Source: CAYWRZ01 sp964460845
Lineage (GTDB): Bacteria > Bacteroidota > Bacteroidia > Flavobacteriales_D > UBA2798
Direction: 5' to 3'
Assembly (NCBI GenBank): GCA_964460845.1
Contig: CAYWRZ010000023.1
Span: 1 to 41,122, forward strand
Length of the DNA stretch: 41,122 nt
Shown here: piece after piece, positions 15,026 through 23,947 of the stretch
How positions within the stretch are numbered: position 1 is the stretch's first letter
Layout of the letters: each line of letters begins with the position of its first letter
The notes under the pieces: model-generated
Told to the model about the DNA's origin: nothing
What the model saw: the letters and a program-made list of their open reading frames with translations, nothing else
The model's database searches: none
Program-made: the position numbers and the translations under genes

Positions 15026-17443
15026 ATGACCATGCAGCAGCTTCGTATTTTATTTTGTTTTTTGTTCACCCTATCCGCTTTTTATGTTCCGGCACAGCAA
15101 TGTGCGCATCGGGGCAACCATGCCGGTATGCGGGGCAGCGCCGAAGACAACTTGCGTAGCGACACTGTCGATGTGCTGCATTACACCGTCAATCTTTCGA
15201 TCGATTTCGAGGCGACTTCGCTTTCGGGATATTGCGCGATAAAATTTCGTTCGAAGCTGGGTGCCGCCGAAACACTTTCACTCGATCTGCTGCGTATGCA
15301 GGTCGATTCGGTACGCATGAATAACCAGCCGCTGAGTTTTGGCTATAACGATACGCTGCTGCACCTGCATTTTCCTGCTCCGGTCGCACAGGGCGATACG
15401 GCCGAAGTAGTGGTCTATTACAGGGGGCAGCCGCAAACCGATCCTTCGGGTTGGGGTGGGTTTTATTTTCAAAATGGATATGCCTTTAACCTTGGTGTGG
15501 GATTCGCTTCATTGCCGCATAATTTCGGAAGAGTGTGGCATCCCTGTTTCGATAATTTTGTCGAAAGAGCCACGTACGAATTTAACATTACCAGTCCGGT
15601 CGATAAAAAAGCCTACTGCAACGGGTACCTGCAAAACGATCAGGTATCTGGTTCTTTACGCACGCGTACCTGGTACATGCCCGATCCCATTCCCAGCTAC
15701 CTTGCTTCGATAGCCGTAGCCGATTATACCCATGTCGAACAACAGTATGTAAGTCAGTTGACAGGGCTGACTACTCCCGTTTGGCTCATTAGCTTGCCGG
15801 CCGACACGAGCGGCTTTAAGGCTTCGTTCGTAAATCTTTTCAGTGCCATTCAGACCTTCGAAGAAAGCTACGGTGCGCACCACTGGAATAAAATCGGTTT
15901 TGTGACGGTACCTTTTTCATCGGGCGCAATGGAGCATGCCACTAATATTGCTTTTCCGCTCTTTGCGGTAGGTGGCAGTACCTTTTACGAAACACTGATG
16001 GCGCACGAGCTGGCGCATCACTGGTGGGGCGACCTGGTTACCTGCCGTACCGCGCAGGATATGTGGATCAACGAAGGCATGGCCTCGTATTCTGAACGCG
16101 TCTTTCTCGAAAAGCTTTACGGCTGGCAACGTTACCTGGCAGAGGTACGCAGCACGCACAAAGAGGTGCTTTGGAAAGCCCATATCGATGATGGCGGCTA
16201 TCACGCGCTTTCGGCCGTTCCGGAGGCGGTTACCTACGGCACGCATTCATACAGCAAAGGCGCCGATGTGGCACATACGCTCAGGGGCTATCTCGGCGAT
16301 TCGCTGTTTTTCGCCGGACTCCGCCATGTGATTACGCAAAAAGCCATGCAGAATATTTCGAGCGAAGAATTCCGCGATGCGCTCAACGAGGTAACGGGAA
16401 TTGAGGTGAGCCATTTTTTCAGAGACTGGGTGCTCAATCCGGGTTTCCCGCATTTTTCGATCGATTCGATGCAGGTATCTCCTTCGGGCGGACACTACGA
16501 AGTGCGGGTGTATGTACGTCAGAAATTGAAAGCGGCGCCTGCATTTTACGAGAGCGTGCCGATTCAGCTTACCTTCCGTGATGCAAGCTGGAATGTGCAT
16601 CATACACAGATACAGGTATCGGGCGAGCAGCAGCATTTTACCCTGATCGTTCCTTTTTTGCCTTCTTATGCAGCCCTGAACGAAGACGAACGCATCAGCG
16701 ATGCTATTACCGCAAGCAACCTGGTGATCCATTCGCCCGGATTAAAAGATCTCAGCTACGCCAACTTTCAGGTTACCGTGCAGTCGGTAAGTGACTCGGC
16801 CTTGCTCAGAGTAAGTCATAACTGGGTGGCGGCCGATGCGCTGGTGGAGGCTGCGCATATTACCGTTTCGCCCGATCGGTATTGGAAAGTGGAAGGAATA
16901 CGAACAGACGCGTTTACAGCCACCGCTAAATTTTTGTACAACGGTAGTACCACGGGTTCGGGCTACCTCGATAACGAGCTGATGGGCAATCCGGGTTCGG
17001 TGGCTTTTACCGAAGACAGCCTCGTGCTGCTGTATCGTCGTTCGGCGGCAGAATTATGGCGCGAATACCCACGTTATTCCTTGGCGGTGCAGGGCAGCAA
17101 AACCGATAAGTCGGGTGCAGTAGTGATCGATTCGCTGGCTATGGGTGAATATGCCCTGGGTTTAAAAACAGGTACCGTTTCGGTGAGCGAAAAAGTGGCC
17201 GAATCCTTATTAGCGGTATATCCCAATCCGGCTTCGGAAGAAGTGCAGGTTGAATGGAAAGGACCGCTAAGCGAAGGGTATAGGATACAGCTCAGCGATA
17301 TGCAGGGGCGTGTGGTGTATAATGCGCCGCTGCGTCAGGGTCGGCAGGTGATTCCGCTTTCGGGTTTGAGCCGTGGACATTATCTGATTTCTGTGCTTAA
17401 CGGAATACGTTACCTGAGTTCGGGGAAATTGGTGGTGGAATAA
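15026..17443 (+). CDS. Secreted M1-family metallopeptidase with T9SS sorting domain
   Basis: 805 aa. A signal peptide (about 1-24, ending VPAQ) precedes an M1 N-terminal beta domain (about 45-240). The catalytic domain has HELAH at 327-331, zinc-ligand Glu in NEGMASYSE about 20 residues on, and GAMEH at 300-304 where classic aminopeptidases read GxMEN. The last 75 residues form a T9SS type-A C-terminal sorting domain, with YPNPASEEV near 732 and a closing GHYLISVLNG...GKLVVE pattern. It is expected to cross the outer membrane by T9SS and be released or surface-attached. The start may instead be the ATG at 15032. A structured leader precedes it. Aminopeptidase activity is inferred from family. 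Confidence 0.93.
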   Translation: MTMQQLRILFCFLFTLSAFYVPAQQCAHRGNHAGMRGSAEDNLRSDTVDVLHYTVNLSIDFEATSLSGYCAIKFRSKLGAAETLSLDLLRMQVDSVRMNNQPLSFGYNDTLLHLHFPAPVAQGDTAEVVVYYRGQPQTDPSGWGGFYFQNGYAFNLGVGFASLPHNFGRVWHPCFDNFVERATYEFNITSPVDKKAYCNGYLQNDQVSGSLRTRTWYMPDPIPSYLASIAVADYTHVEQQYVSQLTGLTTPVWLISLPADTSGFKASFVNLFSAIQTFEESYGAHHWNKIGFVTVPFSSGAMEHATNIAFPLFAVGGSTFYETLMAHELAHHWWGDLVTCRTAQDMWINEGMASYSERVFLEKLYGWQRYLAEVRSTHKEVLWKAHIDDGGYHALSAVPEAVTYGTHSYSKGADVAHTLRGYLGDSLFFAGLRHVITQKAMQNISSEEFRDALNEVTGIEVSHFFRDWVLNPGFPHFSIDSMQVSPSGGHYEVRVYVRQKLKAAPAFYESVPIQLTFRDASWNVHHTQIQVSGEQQHFTLIVPFLPSYAALNEDERISDAITASNLVIHSPGLKDLSYANFQVTVQSVSDSALLRVSHNWVAADALVEAAHITVSPDRYWKVEGIRTDAFTATAKFLYNGSTTGSGYLDNELMGNPGSVAFTEDSLVLLYRRSAAELWREYPRYSLAVQGSKTDKSGAVVIDSLAMGEYALGLKTGTVSVSEKVAESLLAVYPNPASEEVQVEWKGPLSEGYRIQLSDMQGRVVYNAPLRQGRQVIPLSGLSRGHYLISVLNGIRYLSSGKLVVE

Positions 17444-17522
17444 GAAAAGAGTAATTTCAATTAAAAGCGAACGTGTTCAGTAGCCAGAGTAAATTGTAGT
17501 TACAGAATAGTAAAAAAGAAAA

Positions 17523-18230
17523 ATGTTGAAAAAGCTGTTGTACTTATTGATCCTTATTCCGTTTACAGGATTCGGGCAGACCGCTACATTTTATGTAGAT
17601 ACTTTAGCTACTCAGAATCGTGAAGGTTTAACACACGGACACCTTGCGGAAATGGAATGGAAAATAAACGGAAAGTATATAAACTATAAAAGCGGAAGCG
17701 TTGAAGTGGCGGTAAATCAGGGCAAGCCGGATACCTTATTCTATAAGCAACGATCCGATGCTGCGTGGGACACCATACTTTGTACCATCAGCGAAGCGAA
17801 AGCCTATAAATTCATGTACAATCACTGCTGTGGCGGTTTTGATGTGGCCGATAATAAAGGCAAATATATTCAGGGTCGGGTCCATTTCAGTGTGAAAGGC
17901 AAGCCTGATCCGAAAATCTACCTCGGCACACTCGGAGAAGTGGGAATTATTGTAGCGGATGATAAGTCAGACGTGCTAACACCAGAATGCCGGAGTGCAA
18001 TGGCACCGAATATTTATCAGGTTACATTCAGCGAAATAGAGATTTGCAAAGATACTACCGGCTGCGATCAAGAAATAATCTGTCTCTACGAAAAAGAAAA
18101 AACAGAATTCGACTATGATTTTGGCTACAAGACGGTTTCAAATAAGCTATCTATTCTTTTTATGCCTTTAAGTGAGGAGTCACTGTATATTGTGTATGAT
18201 CCTCAGACCAACGAAATACTTATCCGGTAA
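17523..18230 (+). CDS. Hypothetical exported protein, AT-richer than neighbours
   Basis: 235 aa with a signal peptide (about 1-18, ending GFGQ). Not recognised. The mature part is beta-rich with a CC pair (MYNHCCGGFDVADN, near residue 101) and later cysteines in CRSAM, EICKDTTGCDQEIICLY, which suggests disulfides. Base composition is visibly more AT-rich than the genes on either side, and the 80-bp region before it is also AT-rich. This may mean recent acquisition or relaxed selection. It follows the M1 peptidase but has no clear shared function; no terminator is seen before the convergent DUF4296 gene. Confidence 0.7.
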   Translation: MLKKLLYLLILIPFTGFGQTATFYVDTLATQNREGLTHGHLAEMEWKINGKYINYKSGSVEVAVNQGKPDTLFYKQRSDAAWDTILCTISEAKAYKFMYNHCCGGFDVADNKGKYIQGRVHFSVKGKPDPKIYLGTLGEVGIIVADDKSDVLTPECRSAMAPNIYQVTFSEIEICKDTTGCDQEIICLYEKEKTEFDYDFGYKTVSNKLSILFMPLSEESLYIVYDPQTNEILIR

Positions 18231-18282
18231 ACCTGCAATGCACATTTTGCCGAATCGAATCGCATAAGTAAAAAGGTGTACT

Positions 18283-18645
18283 TTAGTCAAACCCCGCGTA
18301 AAGCAGCGTCAGGCTGTCGATGACCTCTTCCATGATCAGGCTCATTTTTTCGGTGTCTAACAGGTAATAGTGCAGGCTCTCGCGAAAAGTTTTTTTGGAC
18401 ACGCCGTATTTTTCAAACACATACTCGTAAGCCGAAAGGGTGGAAGAGGCCAGCGAATCGCTCACTACCGGATAGTTGGCTGCCAGCGCTTCGGTAAGGT
18501 GCATATCGACGAGTATCTTTTTAAACTCCCTTTCTTCGATCAGTGTTTGTGGTGTGCTGCGATCTTCGTTTTGTTCCGAAGTGCAGGCCATTGGCAGAAA
18601 GGATAGCCAAAGACAGCAGAACAATAAAAACAACCTGTTTTTCAT
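18283..18645 (-). CDS. DUF4296-type lipoprotein
   Basis: 120 aa. The lipobox ends LPMAC (Cys21). The mature part is helical with FKKILVDMHLTEALAANY and a C-terminal LIMEEVIDSLTLLY, matching the DUF4296 family of small Bacteroidota lipoproteins of unknown function. The start at 18645 gives a proper lipoprotein signal and lies 4 bp after the dihydroorotase stop; a longer in-frame start at 18720 would run inside that gene and bury the signal. It is the last gene of a GT2-pyrC-DUF4296 operon. Confidence 0.82.
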   Translation of the reverse strand: MKNRLFLLFCCLWLSFLPMACTSEQNEDRSTPQTLIEEREFKKILVDMHLTEALAANYPVVSDSLASSTLSAYEYVFEKYGVSKKTFRESLHYYLLDTEKMSLIMEEVIDSLTLLYAGFD

Positions 18646-18649
18646 AGCT

Positions 18650-19990
18650 TCATCGGGTTTCTTCGCGATCGAAGGTGAGGCGCATTCCTTTCGACGATTC
18701 GTCAAATTTCCCATGTGCATACACCAGCTTTCCGTTTACAAAAGTATGGGTCACTTTCGACCCGAAAGTATGGCCTTCGAACGGGGACCAGCCGCATTTA
18801 TAGAGGATGTTTTCGGGTGTTACGGTCCAGGGCGCATTCAGGTCGGTCAGCACAAGGTCGGCGTAATAGCCTTCTCGGATATAGCCCCGTTTTTCGATGC
18901 GGAAACATTCGGCCGGGGCGTGGCACATTTTTTCGGCGATGCGTTCGAGCGAAATTTTTCCCTGGTGGTAAAAATCAAGCAGGGCCACCAAGGCGTGCTG
19001 TACCAGTGGTCCGCCCGAAGGAGCCTGAATATAAGGCTGCTGCTTTTCTTCGAGGGTATGAGGTGCATGGTCGGTAGCGATAATGTCGATGCGGTTGTCG
19101 AGTAGCGCTTCCCAAATCGCTTCCCGATCTTCTTCCGTCTTTACCGCAGGATTCCATTTGATAAAATTTCCTTTTTCCGCATAATTTTTATCGCTGAACC
19201 ACAGATGATGCACGCAGGCTTCGGCGGTAATTTTTTTCTCGCGGAGCGGAATGTGGTTTTCAAAAAGTGCGGTTTCGCGTCCGGTAGAAATATGCAGAAT
19301 ATGCAGGCGGGTCTGGTGCTTGCGGGCCAGCGCTACTGCGCGCGACGAAGAGAGGTAACAGGCTTCGGCCGAACGGATAAGCGGATGATGCGTGGCATTT
19401 AGCTTATCGCCATAACGGGCTTTGAACGTTTCCATGTTTTCGCGAATGGTCTGTTCGTCTTCGCAATGCGTGGCGATCAGCATTTTGCATTCCGAGAAAA
19501 TGGCTTCGAGCGTATCGGGATTATCGACCAGCATATTTCCTGTCGAAGAACCCATGAACAGCTTGACACCGCATACGTTTTTCGGATTGGTACGCAGCAC
19601 TTCTTTCAGGTTGTCGTTGGTGCCGCCCATAAAAAACGAGTAGTTGGCCAGCGATACTTCGGCGGCCCTGCGGTATTTTTCTTCGAGCAGCTCCTGCGTA
19701 ACCGTGTTGGGTACCGTGTTGGGCATTTCCATAAAAGAGGTAATGCCTCCTGCCACAGCGGCTTTGGCTTCGGTATAAATTTCACCTTTGTGCGTAAGGC
19801 CGGGTTCGCGGAAATGCACCTGGTCGTCTATCGCGCCGGGAAAAAGGTAGAGTCCTGTGGCGTCAATTACACTGTCGAAATTTCCTTTCAGGCCGGTTCC
19901 CGTTTCTTTGATAATCGAGCCTTCTACGGCCACATCGCCCTGGGTAATTTTTCCTTCGTTGACAATAAATGCGTTTCGGATAAGCAGCAT
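18650..19990 (-). CDS. pyrC: Dihydroorotase (class I type)
   Basis: 446 aa. It cyclises N-carbamoyl-L-aspartate to dihydroorotate in pyrimidine synthesis; cytosolic. Visible: DDQVHFREPGLTHK (55-68), the carbamylation-lysine region GVKLFMGSSTG (Lys143), metal ligand His175 in IATHCEDE, LHILHIS, and IATDHAPHT near the C-terminal third. The first His of the usual HxH metal pair is replaced by Gln57; the second (His59) is kept. The other ligands are intact, so it may still work with altered metal geometry, or it may be a dihydroorotase-like homologue. It lies 60 bp after the GT2 gene and 4 bp before DUF4296. Confidence 0.85.
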   Translation of the reverse strand: MLLIRNAFIVNEGKITQGDVAVEGSIIKETGTGLKGNFDSVIDATGLYLFPGAIDDQVHFREPGLTHKGEIYTEAKAAVAGGITSFMEMPNTVPNTVTQELLEEKYRRAAEVSLANYSFFMGGTNDNLKEVLRTNPKNVCGVKLFMGSSTGNMLVDNPDTLEAIFSECKMLIATHCEDEQTIRENMETFKARYGDKLNATHHPLIRSAEACYLSSSRAVALARKHQTRLHILHISTGRETALFENHIPLREKKITAEACVHHLWFSDKNYAEKGNFIKWNPAVKTEEDREAIWEALLDNRIDIIATDHAPHTLEEKQQPYIQAPSGGPLVQHALVALLDFYHQGKISLERIAEKMCHAPAECFRIEKRGYIREGYYADLVLTDLNAPWTVTPENILYKCGWSPFEGHTFGSKVTHTFVNGKLVYAHGKFDESSKGMRLTFDREETR

Positions 19991-20049
19991 GGAGAGAAAG
20001 ATAAATGAAAAGCAAAGGTACGAAGCGCTACCTGAATTTCGGCCCGGAA

Positions 20050-20775
20050 TTAGGCTTTTTTCACCTTCTTACGCCGTATTTTAAATACACCCCAAAAGGC
20101 TTCTTTAAAAATTTTCAGGCTCATTTTCGATTGACCGAGCTGCCGGTCGATAAACGTGATGGGCACTTCTTTGAGCTTAAATCCGTGCAGCAGCGCCGTG
20201 TATTTCATTTCTATCTGAAAAGCGTAGCCTACAAAACGGATGCTGTCCAAATCGATGGTTTCGAGTACTTTCCGCTTGTAGCACTTAAATCCTGCGGTGG
20301 TATCTTTTATCCTGATCCAAAGAATAGTGCGTACGTAGAGCGAAGCAAAATAAGAAATCAGCCAGCGTGAAAAGGGCCAGTTTTCTACTTTGCCGCCTTT
20401 GCAGTAGCGCGAACCGATGCTGATGTCGGCGCCTTCGGTGGCACAGGCATGGTAAAGCCGTTCGAGGTCGTCGGGGTTGTGGGAGAAATCGGCATCCATT
20501 TCGTAGATATACTCGTAAGCTCTCTCTAATGCCCAGCGGAAGCCGAAGATATACGCGGTTCCGAGACCCTGTTTGCCTGCCCGTTCCACGATAAAAAGCC
20601 GCTCGGGAAATTCGGTCTGTAGTGATTTTACAATAGCCGCCGTACCGTCGGGCGAACCGTCGTCCACCACCAGCACATCAAAAGCCTTACGCAGCGAGAA
20701 CACTTTGCGCAGGATACGCTCGATGTTTTCCCTTTCGTTGTAAGTAGGTATGATAATAAGACTGTCTGACACCAT
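20050..20775 (-). CDS. GT2 polyprenol-phosphate mannose synthase-like
   Basis: 241 aa, one soluble GT2 domain. Hallmarks are IIIPTYNERENIERIL at the N-terminus, VVDDGSPDGTA, the metal/nucleotide DxD-type site EMDADFSHNPDD, the catalytic-loop region DTTAGFKCYKR and the C-terminal QLGQSKMSLKI. The family (DPM1-like) transfers mannose or another sugar from a nucleotide sugar to polyprenyl phosphate on the inner leaflet. There are no C-terminal membrane helices. It is the first gene of the operon with pyrC and DUF4296, with its own -7 element at 20814-20821. Sugar specificity cannot be read from sequence. Confidence 0.88.
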   Translation of the reverse strand: MVSDSLIIIPTYNERENIERILRKVFSLRKAFDVLVVDDGSPDGTAAIVKSLQTEFPERLFIVERAGKQGLGTAYIFGFRWALERAYEYIYEMDADFSHNPDDLERLYHACATEGADISIGSRYCKGGKVENWPFSRWLISYFASLYVRTILWIRIKDTTAGFKCYKRKVLETIDLDSIRFVGYAFQIEMKYTALLHGFKLKEVPITFIDRQLGQSKMSLKIFKEAFWGVFKIRRKKVKKA

Positions 20776-20813
20776 GCTGGAAGGCGCTAAAAATAGACGA
20801 AAAAGTTGAACCT

Positions 20814-20821
20814 CAAAAATA
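20814..20821 (-). promoter_or_regulatory. Bacteroidota -7 promoter element
   Basis: TATTTTTG on the minus strand, an exact match, 38 bp upstream of the GT2 start at 20775. It would drive the GT2-pyrC-DUF4296 operon. Confidence 0.55.
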
Positions 20822-20895
20822 AATCGCGAATCGTCCGAACGACGGCGGGTTTTTTTAACGAAATTTAACGCTCCTGTTTTAGGTAGTGAATTCGT

Positions 20896-22614
20896 TCAGA
20901 AATAGTTAACAAACCCGAAATGAATTTTAGCGGCACGAAACAGGATAGGGTTGTCGAATTGTTTACCCAGCGCGTAATTCAGCGAAAAAATACCTGCTTT
21001 TGTTTCAAAACTAATACCGGCTCCGAATCCGAAGGGGGTATCGTGTACAAATTCACCCTGTAACCTTCGTTCGTAATAGCTTCCGTCGAAAAACAGGTAA
21101 ACGGCCGAATTTTGTTCGAGCAGAAAACGGTATTCGACAGTAGAAATGCCGTAAAAAGAAGCGAGAATAGATTCTTCGTCGAAGCCGCGTAAGGTTCGTA
21201 TCCCGCCTATGCGAAAGAGTTCGTTGGTAAAGAGGTTTTCGCTTTGCATCCAGGCACCCTGTACGCCTATTTTGACCGCGCTTCGTCGCAGTACGGGAAT
21301 AAAGAGCTCGCCCTGTCCGCTTACCTGATACTGTATGCTTTTAAGTGTAACCCTTTCGTAAATCTGCTGATCGAGCTTCGGGTTTTTTTTGATCTGCTTG
21401 TTTCCGGCAGCTCCTTCCAGAGCCAGCACCAGTCCTTTTCGCGGGTTGAGGCGGTAATCGAGCTTTTCGCGGCGCATCCCGATACCGTAGAGCAGTGTGC
21501 TTACATCGGCAAAAGAGGGAAGCGTGGTGGCGGTGGCATACATGGAGGGAGTAAGCAGGTCGGAAGTGTGATGATTGATGAACACCTTGAAAAAATCGCC
21601 CCCTTTGAGCATGTATTGAAGGGCCGCATATTTATGCAGTTCCAAAAAGGTGCTGTCTTTTTTGTAGAGCTTGAGTGAGAGGTCGGTGCCAATCGGTGTG
21701 CGAAACAGAAAGGGATAGTTAAAGTTGATTTTCAGATCCTGAATGTTGTTGCTCAGCTTGCGCCAGTTAAAATCCATCGCTTCGCCTTTGGCAAATGCGT
21801 TTTTCAGCCGGATGCGCACATCGCCGGTGAGGGTGATTTTACCGGTCTGGTTATCGGGCAGTACCCCGAGTATGCCGTCGAACTGCGAGGCTTTTTTCTT
21901 GCGGAGAAAAAGGTAAAGGTTGGCCTGTTTTTCGGTAAACACGATTTCGGCAGGACGGAGCACTTCCACAAAAGGAATTTCTTTCAGGCGTGTATCTACG
22001 CGCCGGATGAGCGATTCGTTGTAAATGTCGCCCGGTTTCAGACTCAGGTAATTGTACAGATATACCTCGCTGAGTGTAGCGTCGCCTTTTACCAGAATGC
22101 TGTCTATCTGATACCGTTGATTTTTGTCGATATGCAGGGAAGCGCTGAACGTTTGATCGGCTATATGTACGCTGTCGAGCTTTACCGAAGCAAAAGGGTA
22201 GCCGTGGTTTTCGTAGTACTGCAGGATACGTTCGCTGAGTGTGGCGATGTCGTCGGGATGAAAGCGGCGGTTGAAATACACTTTTTCGCGGAAGCCGGTG
22301 TACGCTAAGACTTCCTCTTCGCTGTTGCCTTTACGCAGGTATCCCCAGCGGTAAGGTGAGCCGGTATGAATCCATACAATCAGCGATTTGCCCTGGCGTT
22401 GTACGCTGTCGATACTGGCTTCGGCATATCCTTCGCGTTGCAGGGCGCTGAGCTTCTGACGGGCTTCGCGCAGGGCTTCCTGCTCGCCGGCATGGTTACG
22501 CCGGTACGAAGGGAGCGGCACCGAACCCTGACTTTTTAATTCCAGTTCTACGGCTTGCCCCTCGGCGGTAGCGAGTCCGGCACAGAAAAGCACTATGAAT
22601 AGGAGGCGTGGCAC
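20896..22614 (-). CDS. Omp85/BamA-TamA-family outer-membrane protein
   Basis: 572 aa, shorter than BamA (about 800). A signal peptide (1-20) is followed by two or three POTRA-like segments (about 35-235; e.g. NRRFHPDDIATLSERILQYY and IDSILVKGDATLSEVYLY) and a 16-strand-type barrel (about 245-572). The conserved lid/loop-6 motif appears as IGGIRTLRGFDEE near residue 460. With few POTRAs it is closer to TamA or a lipid/protein-export Omp85 paralogue than to the essential BamA. The start codon is GTG; no nearby ATG fits. It is 35 bp downstream of ung and probably cotranscribed. Confidence 0.85.
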   Translation of the reverse strand: MPRLLFIVLFCAGLATAEGQAVELELKSQGSVPLPSYRRNHAGEQEALREARQKLSALQREGYAEASIDSVQRQGKSLIVWIHTGSPYRWGYLRKGNSEEEVLAYTGFREKVYFNRRFHPDDIATLSERILQYYENHGYPFASVKLDSVHIADQTFSASLHIDKNQRYQIDSILVKGDATLSEVYLYNYLSLKPGDIYNESLIRRVDTRLKEIPFVEVLRPAEIVFTEKQANLYLFLRKKKASQFDGILGVLPDNQTGKITLTGDVRIRLKNAFAKGEAMDFNWRKLSNNIQDLKINFNYPFLFRTPIGTDLSLKLYKKDSTFLELHKYAALQYMLKGGDFFKVFINHHTSDLLTPSMYATATTLPSFADVSTLLYGIGMRREKLDYRLNPRKGLVLALEGAAGNKQIKKNPKLDQQIYERVTLKSIQYQVSGQGELFIPVLRRSAVKIGVQGAWMQSENLFTNELFRIGGIRTLRGFDEESILASFYGISTVEYRFLLEQNSAVYLFFDGSYYERRLQGEFVHDTPFGFGAGISFETKAGIFSLNYALGKQFDNPILFRAAKIHFGFVNYF

Positions 22615-22649
22615 GCGCTTACATAACGGCAGATTGGTCTTGCTGTTGT

Positions 22650-23336
22650 TCAGTCTATTTTCCAGTTGATGGGTGTCTGGCCGTAGCGGAGCAGCAGTTC
22701 GTTGGCTTTGGAGAAATGTTTACAGCCGAAAAAACCCTGATAGGCTGAAAAAGGAGAGGGGTGGGCGGCCGTCAGCACGTGATGTCGGGTTTCGTCGATC
22801 AGTGCGCGTTTTTGCTGTGCAAAGCGGCCCCAAAGTAGAAATACGAGACCCTCGCGTTCGGCCGAAAGCGTTTGTATGGCAGCGTCGGTAAACTGTTCCC
22901 AACCTTGTTTTTGGTGGGAACCGGCCTGCGCGCGTCGTACGGTAAGGGTGGCGTTGAGCAGTAGCACGCCCTGATCGGCCCAGGGGGTCAGGTCGCCGTT
23001 CGAAGGAAGGGGATAGCCGAGGTCGTCCTGTATTTCTTTAAAAATATTGACCAGCGAAGGGGGCTGCGGAATACCCGGCGATACCGAAAAGCAGAGTCCG
23101 TTGGCCTGTCCGGGACCGTGATAAGGATCCTGCCCGAGAATAACCACTTTCACCCTGTCGAAAGGCGTGTGGTTGAAAGCGGCGAAAATCGCTTTTCCGG
23201 GAGGGTAGATCGTATGCTTTTTTCGTTCCTCGATCAGAAACGTTTTGAGCATCCCGAAATAGGGGGCATTAAATTGCTCGGATAACCTTGTTTTCCAGCT
23301 TTCTTCAATCTCAGGACGAATCTTTTCTTTTTCCAT
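22650..23336 (-). CDS. ung: Uracil-DNA glycosylase, family 1
   Basis: 228 aa, normal for the family. It removes uracil from DNA to begin base-excision repair. Key motifs are VVILGQDPYHGPGQANG with catalytic Asp70, the uracil-binding LLLNATLTV, and the DNA-intercalating/catalytic loop AAHPSPFSAYQGFFG with His192. The N-terminus has no signal. It is the first gene of a two-gene unit with the Omp85 gene. All catalytic elements are intact. Confidence 0.97.
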   Translation of the reverse strand: MEKEKIRPEIEESWKTRLSEQFNAPYFGMLKTFLIEERKKHTIYPPGKAIFAAFNHTPFDRVKVVILGQDPYHGPGQANGLCFSVSPGIPQPPSLVNIFKEIQDDLGYPLPSNGDLTPWADQGVLLLNATLTVRRAQAGSHQKQGWEQFTDAAIQTLSAEREGLVFLLWGRFAQQKRALIDETRHHVLTAAHPSPFSAYQGFFGCKHFSKANELLLRYGQTPINWKID

Positions 23337-23384
23337 AGTGGGGTAAATTTCCCCTCAAATTTTTACTTTTCAAAAAAGAATAAC

Positions 23385-23392
23385 TACCTTTT
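23385..23392 (+). promoter_or_regulatory. Possible -7 element for small lipoprotein-ytxJ
   Basis: TACCTTTT matches TAnnTTTG except for the last base and lies 52 bp before the ATG at 23445. It is the best candidate promoter for the two short genes that follow. Confidence 0.35.
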
Positions 23393-23444
23393 CACTCGCA
23401 AACACACCAAAGCAAACGTTATACAACTTTTTAGGCCTGTTTCA

Positions 23445-23609
23445 ATGAGAAAGCTCACCTCCATTTCTTTCGCTACGCTGGTAGCTGTTACTCTGTTGTC
23501 TTCCTGCAGCTTGTTCCGCAGCAAAAATGAGCGTTGCCCGGCTTATTCCCAGCACAGTGCCGAAAAGGCTACGGAGCAGGTTGCCGAGCTGCCCGAGCAG
23601 GCACAATAA
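23445..23609 (+). CDS. Small lipoprotein, 54 aa
   Basis: 54 codons. A short signal peptide ends LLSSC (Cys21, the lipidated residue), followed by a 33-residue polar tail with one further cysteine (Cys31, in NERCPAYSQ) and a Glu/Gln-rich end. No known domain. It ends 5 bp before the TTG start of ytxJ, so the two are probably one transcript. The clean lipobox, ATG start and operon position support it as real although it is tiny. Confidence 0.7.
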   Translation: MRKLTSISFATLVAVTLLSSCSLFRSKNERCPAYSQHSAEKATEQVAELPEQAQ

Positions 23610-23614
23610 TCTTT

Positions 23615-23947
23615 TTGAAAATCACTCCTTTACAGTCTATTCAGGAATTTGAAGCCCTGCTTGCAGCCCACGCTGCACAAGGTATTCCTATTGCCTTATT
23701 CAAGCATTCTACGCGTTGTTCGGTCAGTAAAATGGTGCTGGCGCGCATGGAACGTTATTGGGAGGAGGCACATCCCGCTGTGCCGGTATATTATATCGAT
23801 TTATTGAAGTACCGCGAACTCTCCGATGCAGTAGCCAACAGGCTCGAAGTGCGGCACGAATCGCCACAACTGCTGGTGGTACAAGGTGGAAAGTGCGTGT
23901 TCCATGCCTCCCATCAGGCCATCCACCCGGCTGCAATTCAGTGGTAA
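23615..23947 (+). CDS. ytxJ: YtxJ-family (bacillithiol system) redox protein
   Basis: 110 aa, the usual length. A thioredoxin-like fold with a single N-terminal redox Cys in KHSTRCSVSKM (Cys35), the YtxJ signature, and the second half DLLKYRELSDAVANRLEVRHESPQ ending with a HASH motif. The family is associated with bacillithiol and is a presumed monothiol bacilliredoxin. The start codon is TTG; reading further upstream would run through the preceding lipoprotein gene in another frame. Its stop overlaps the convergent osmC stop region by 10 bp. The function implies that bacillithiol is made, but no synthesis gene is in the window. Confidence 0.85.
   Translation: MKITPLQSIQEFEALLAAHAAQGIPIALFKHSTRCSVSKMVLARMERYWEEAHPAVPVYYIDLLKYRELSDAVANRLEVRHESPQLLVVQGGKCVFHASHQAIHPAAIQW

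Noticed and set aside
18646..18720. Longer DUF4296 reading frame starting at 18720
   Set aside because: It lies inside the dihydroorotase gene and would place a non-signal segment before the lipoprotein signal.
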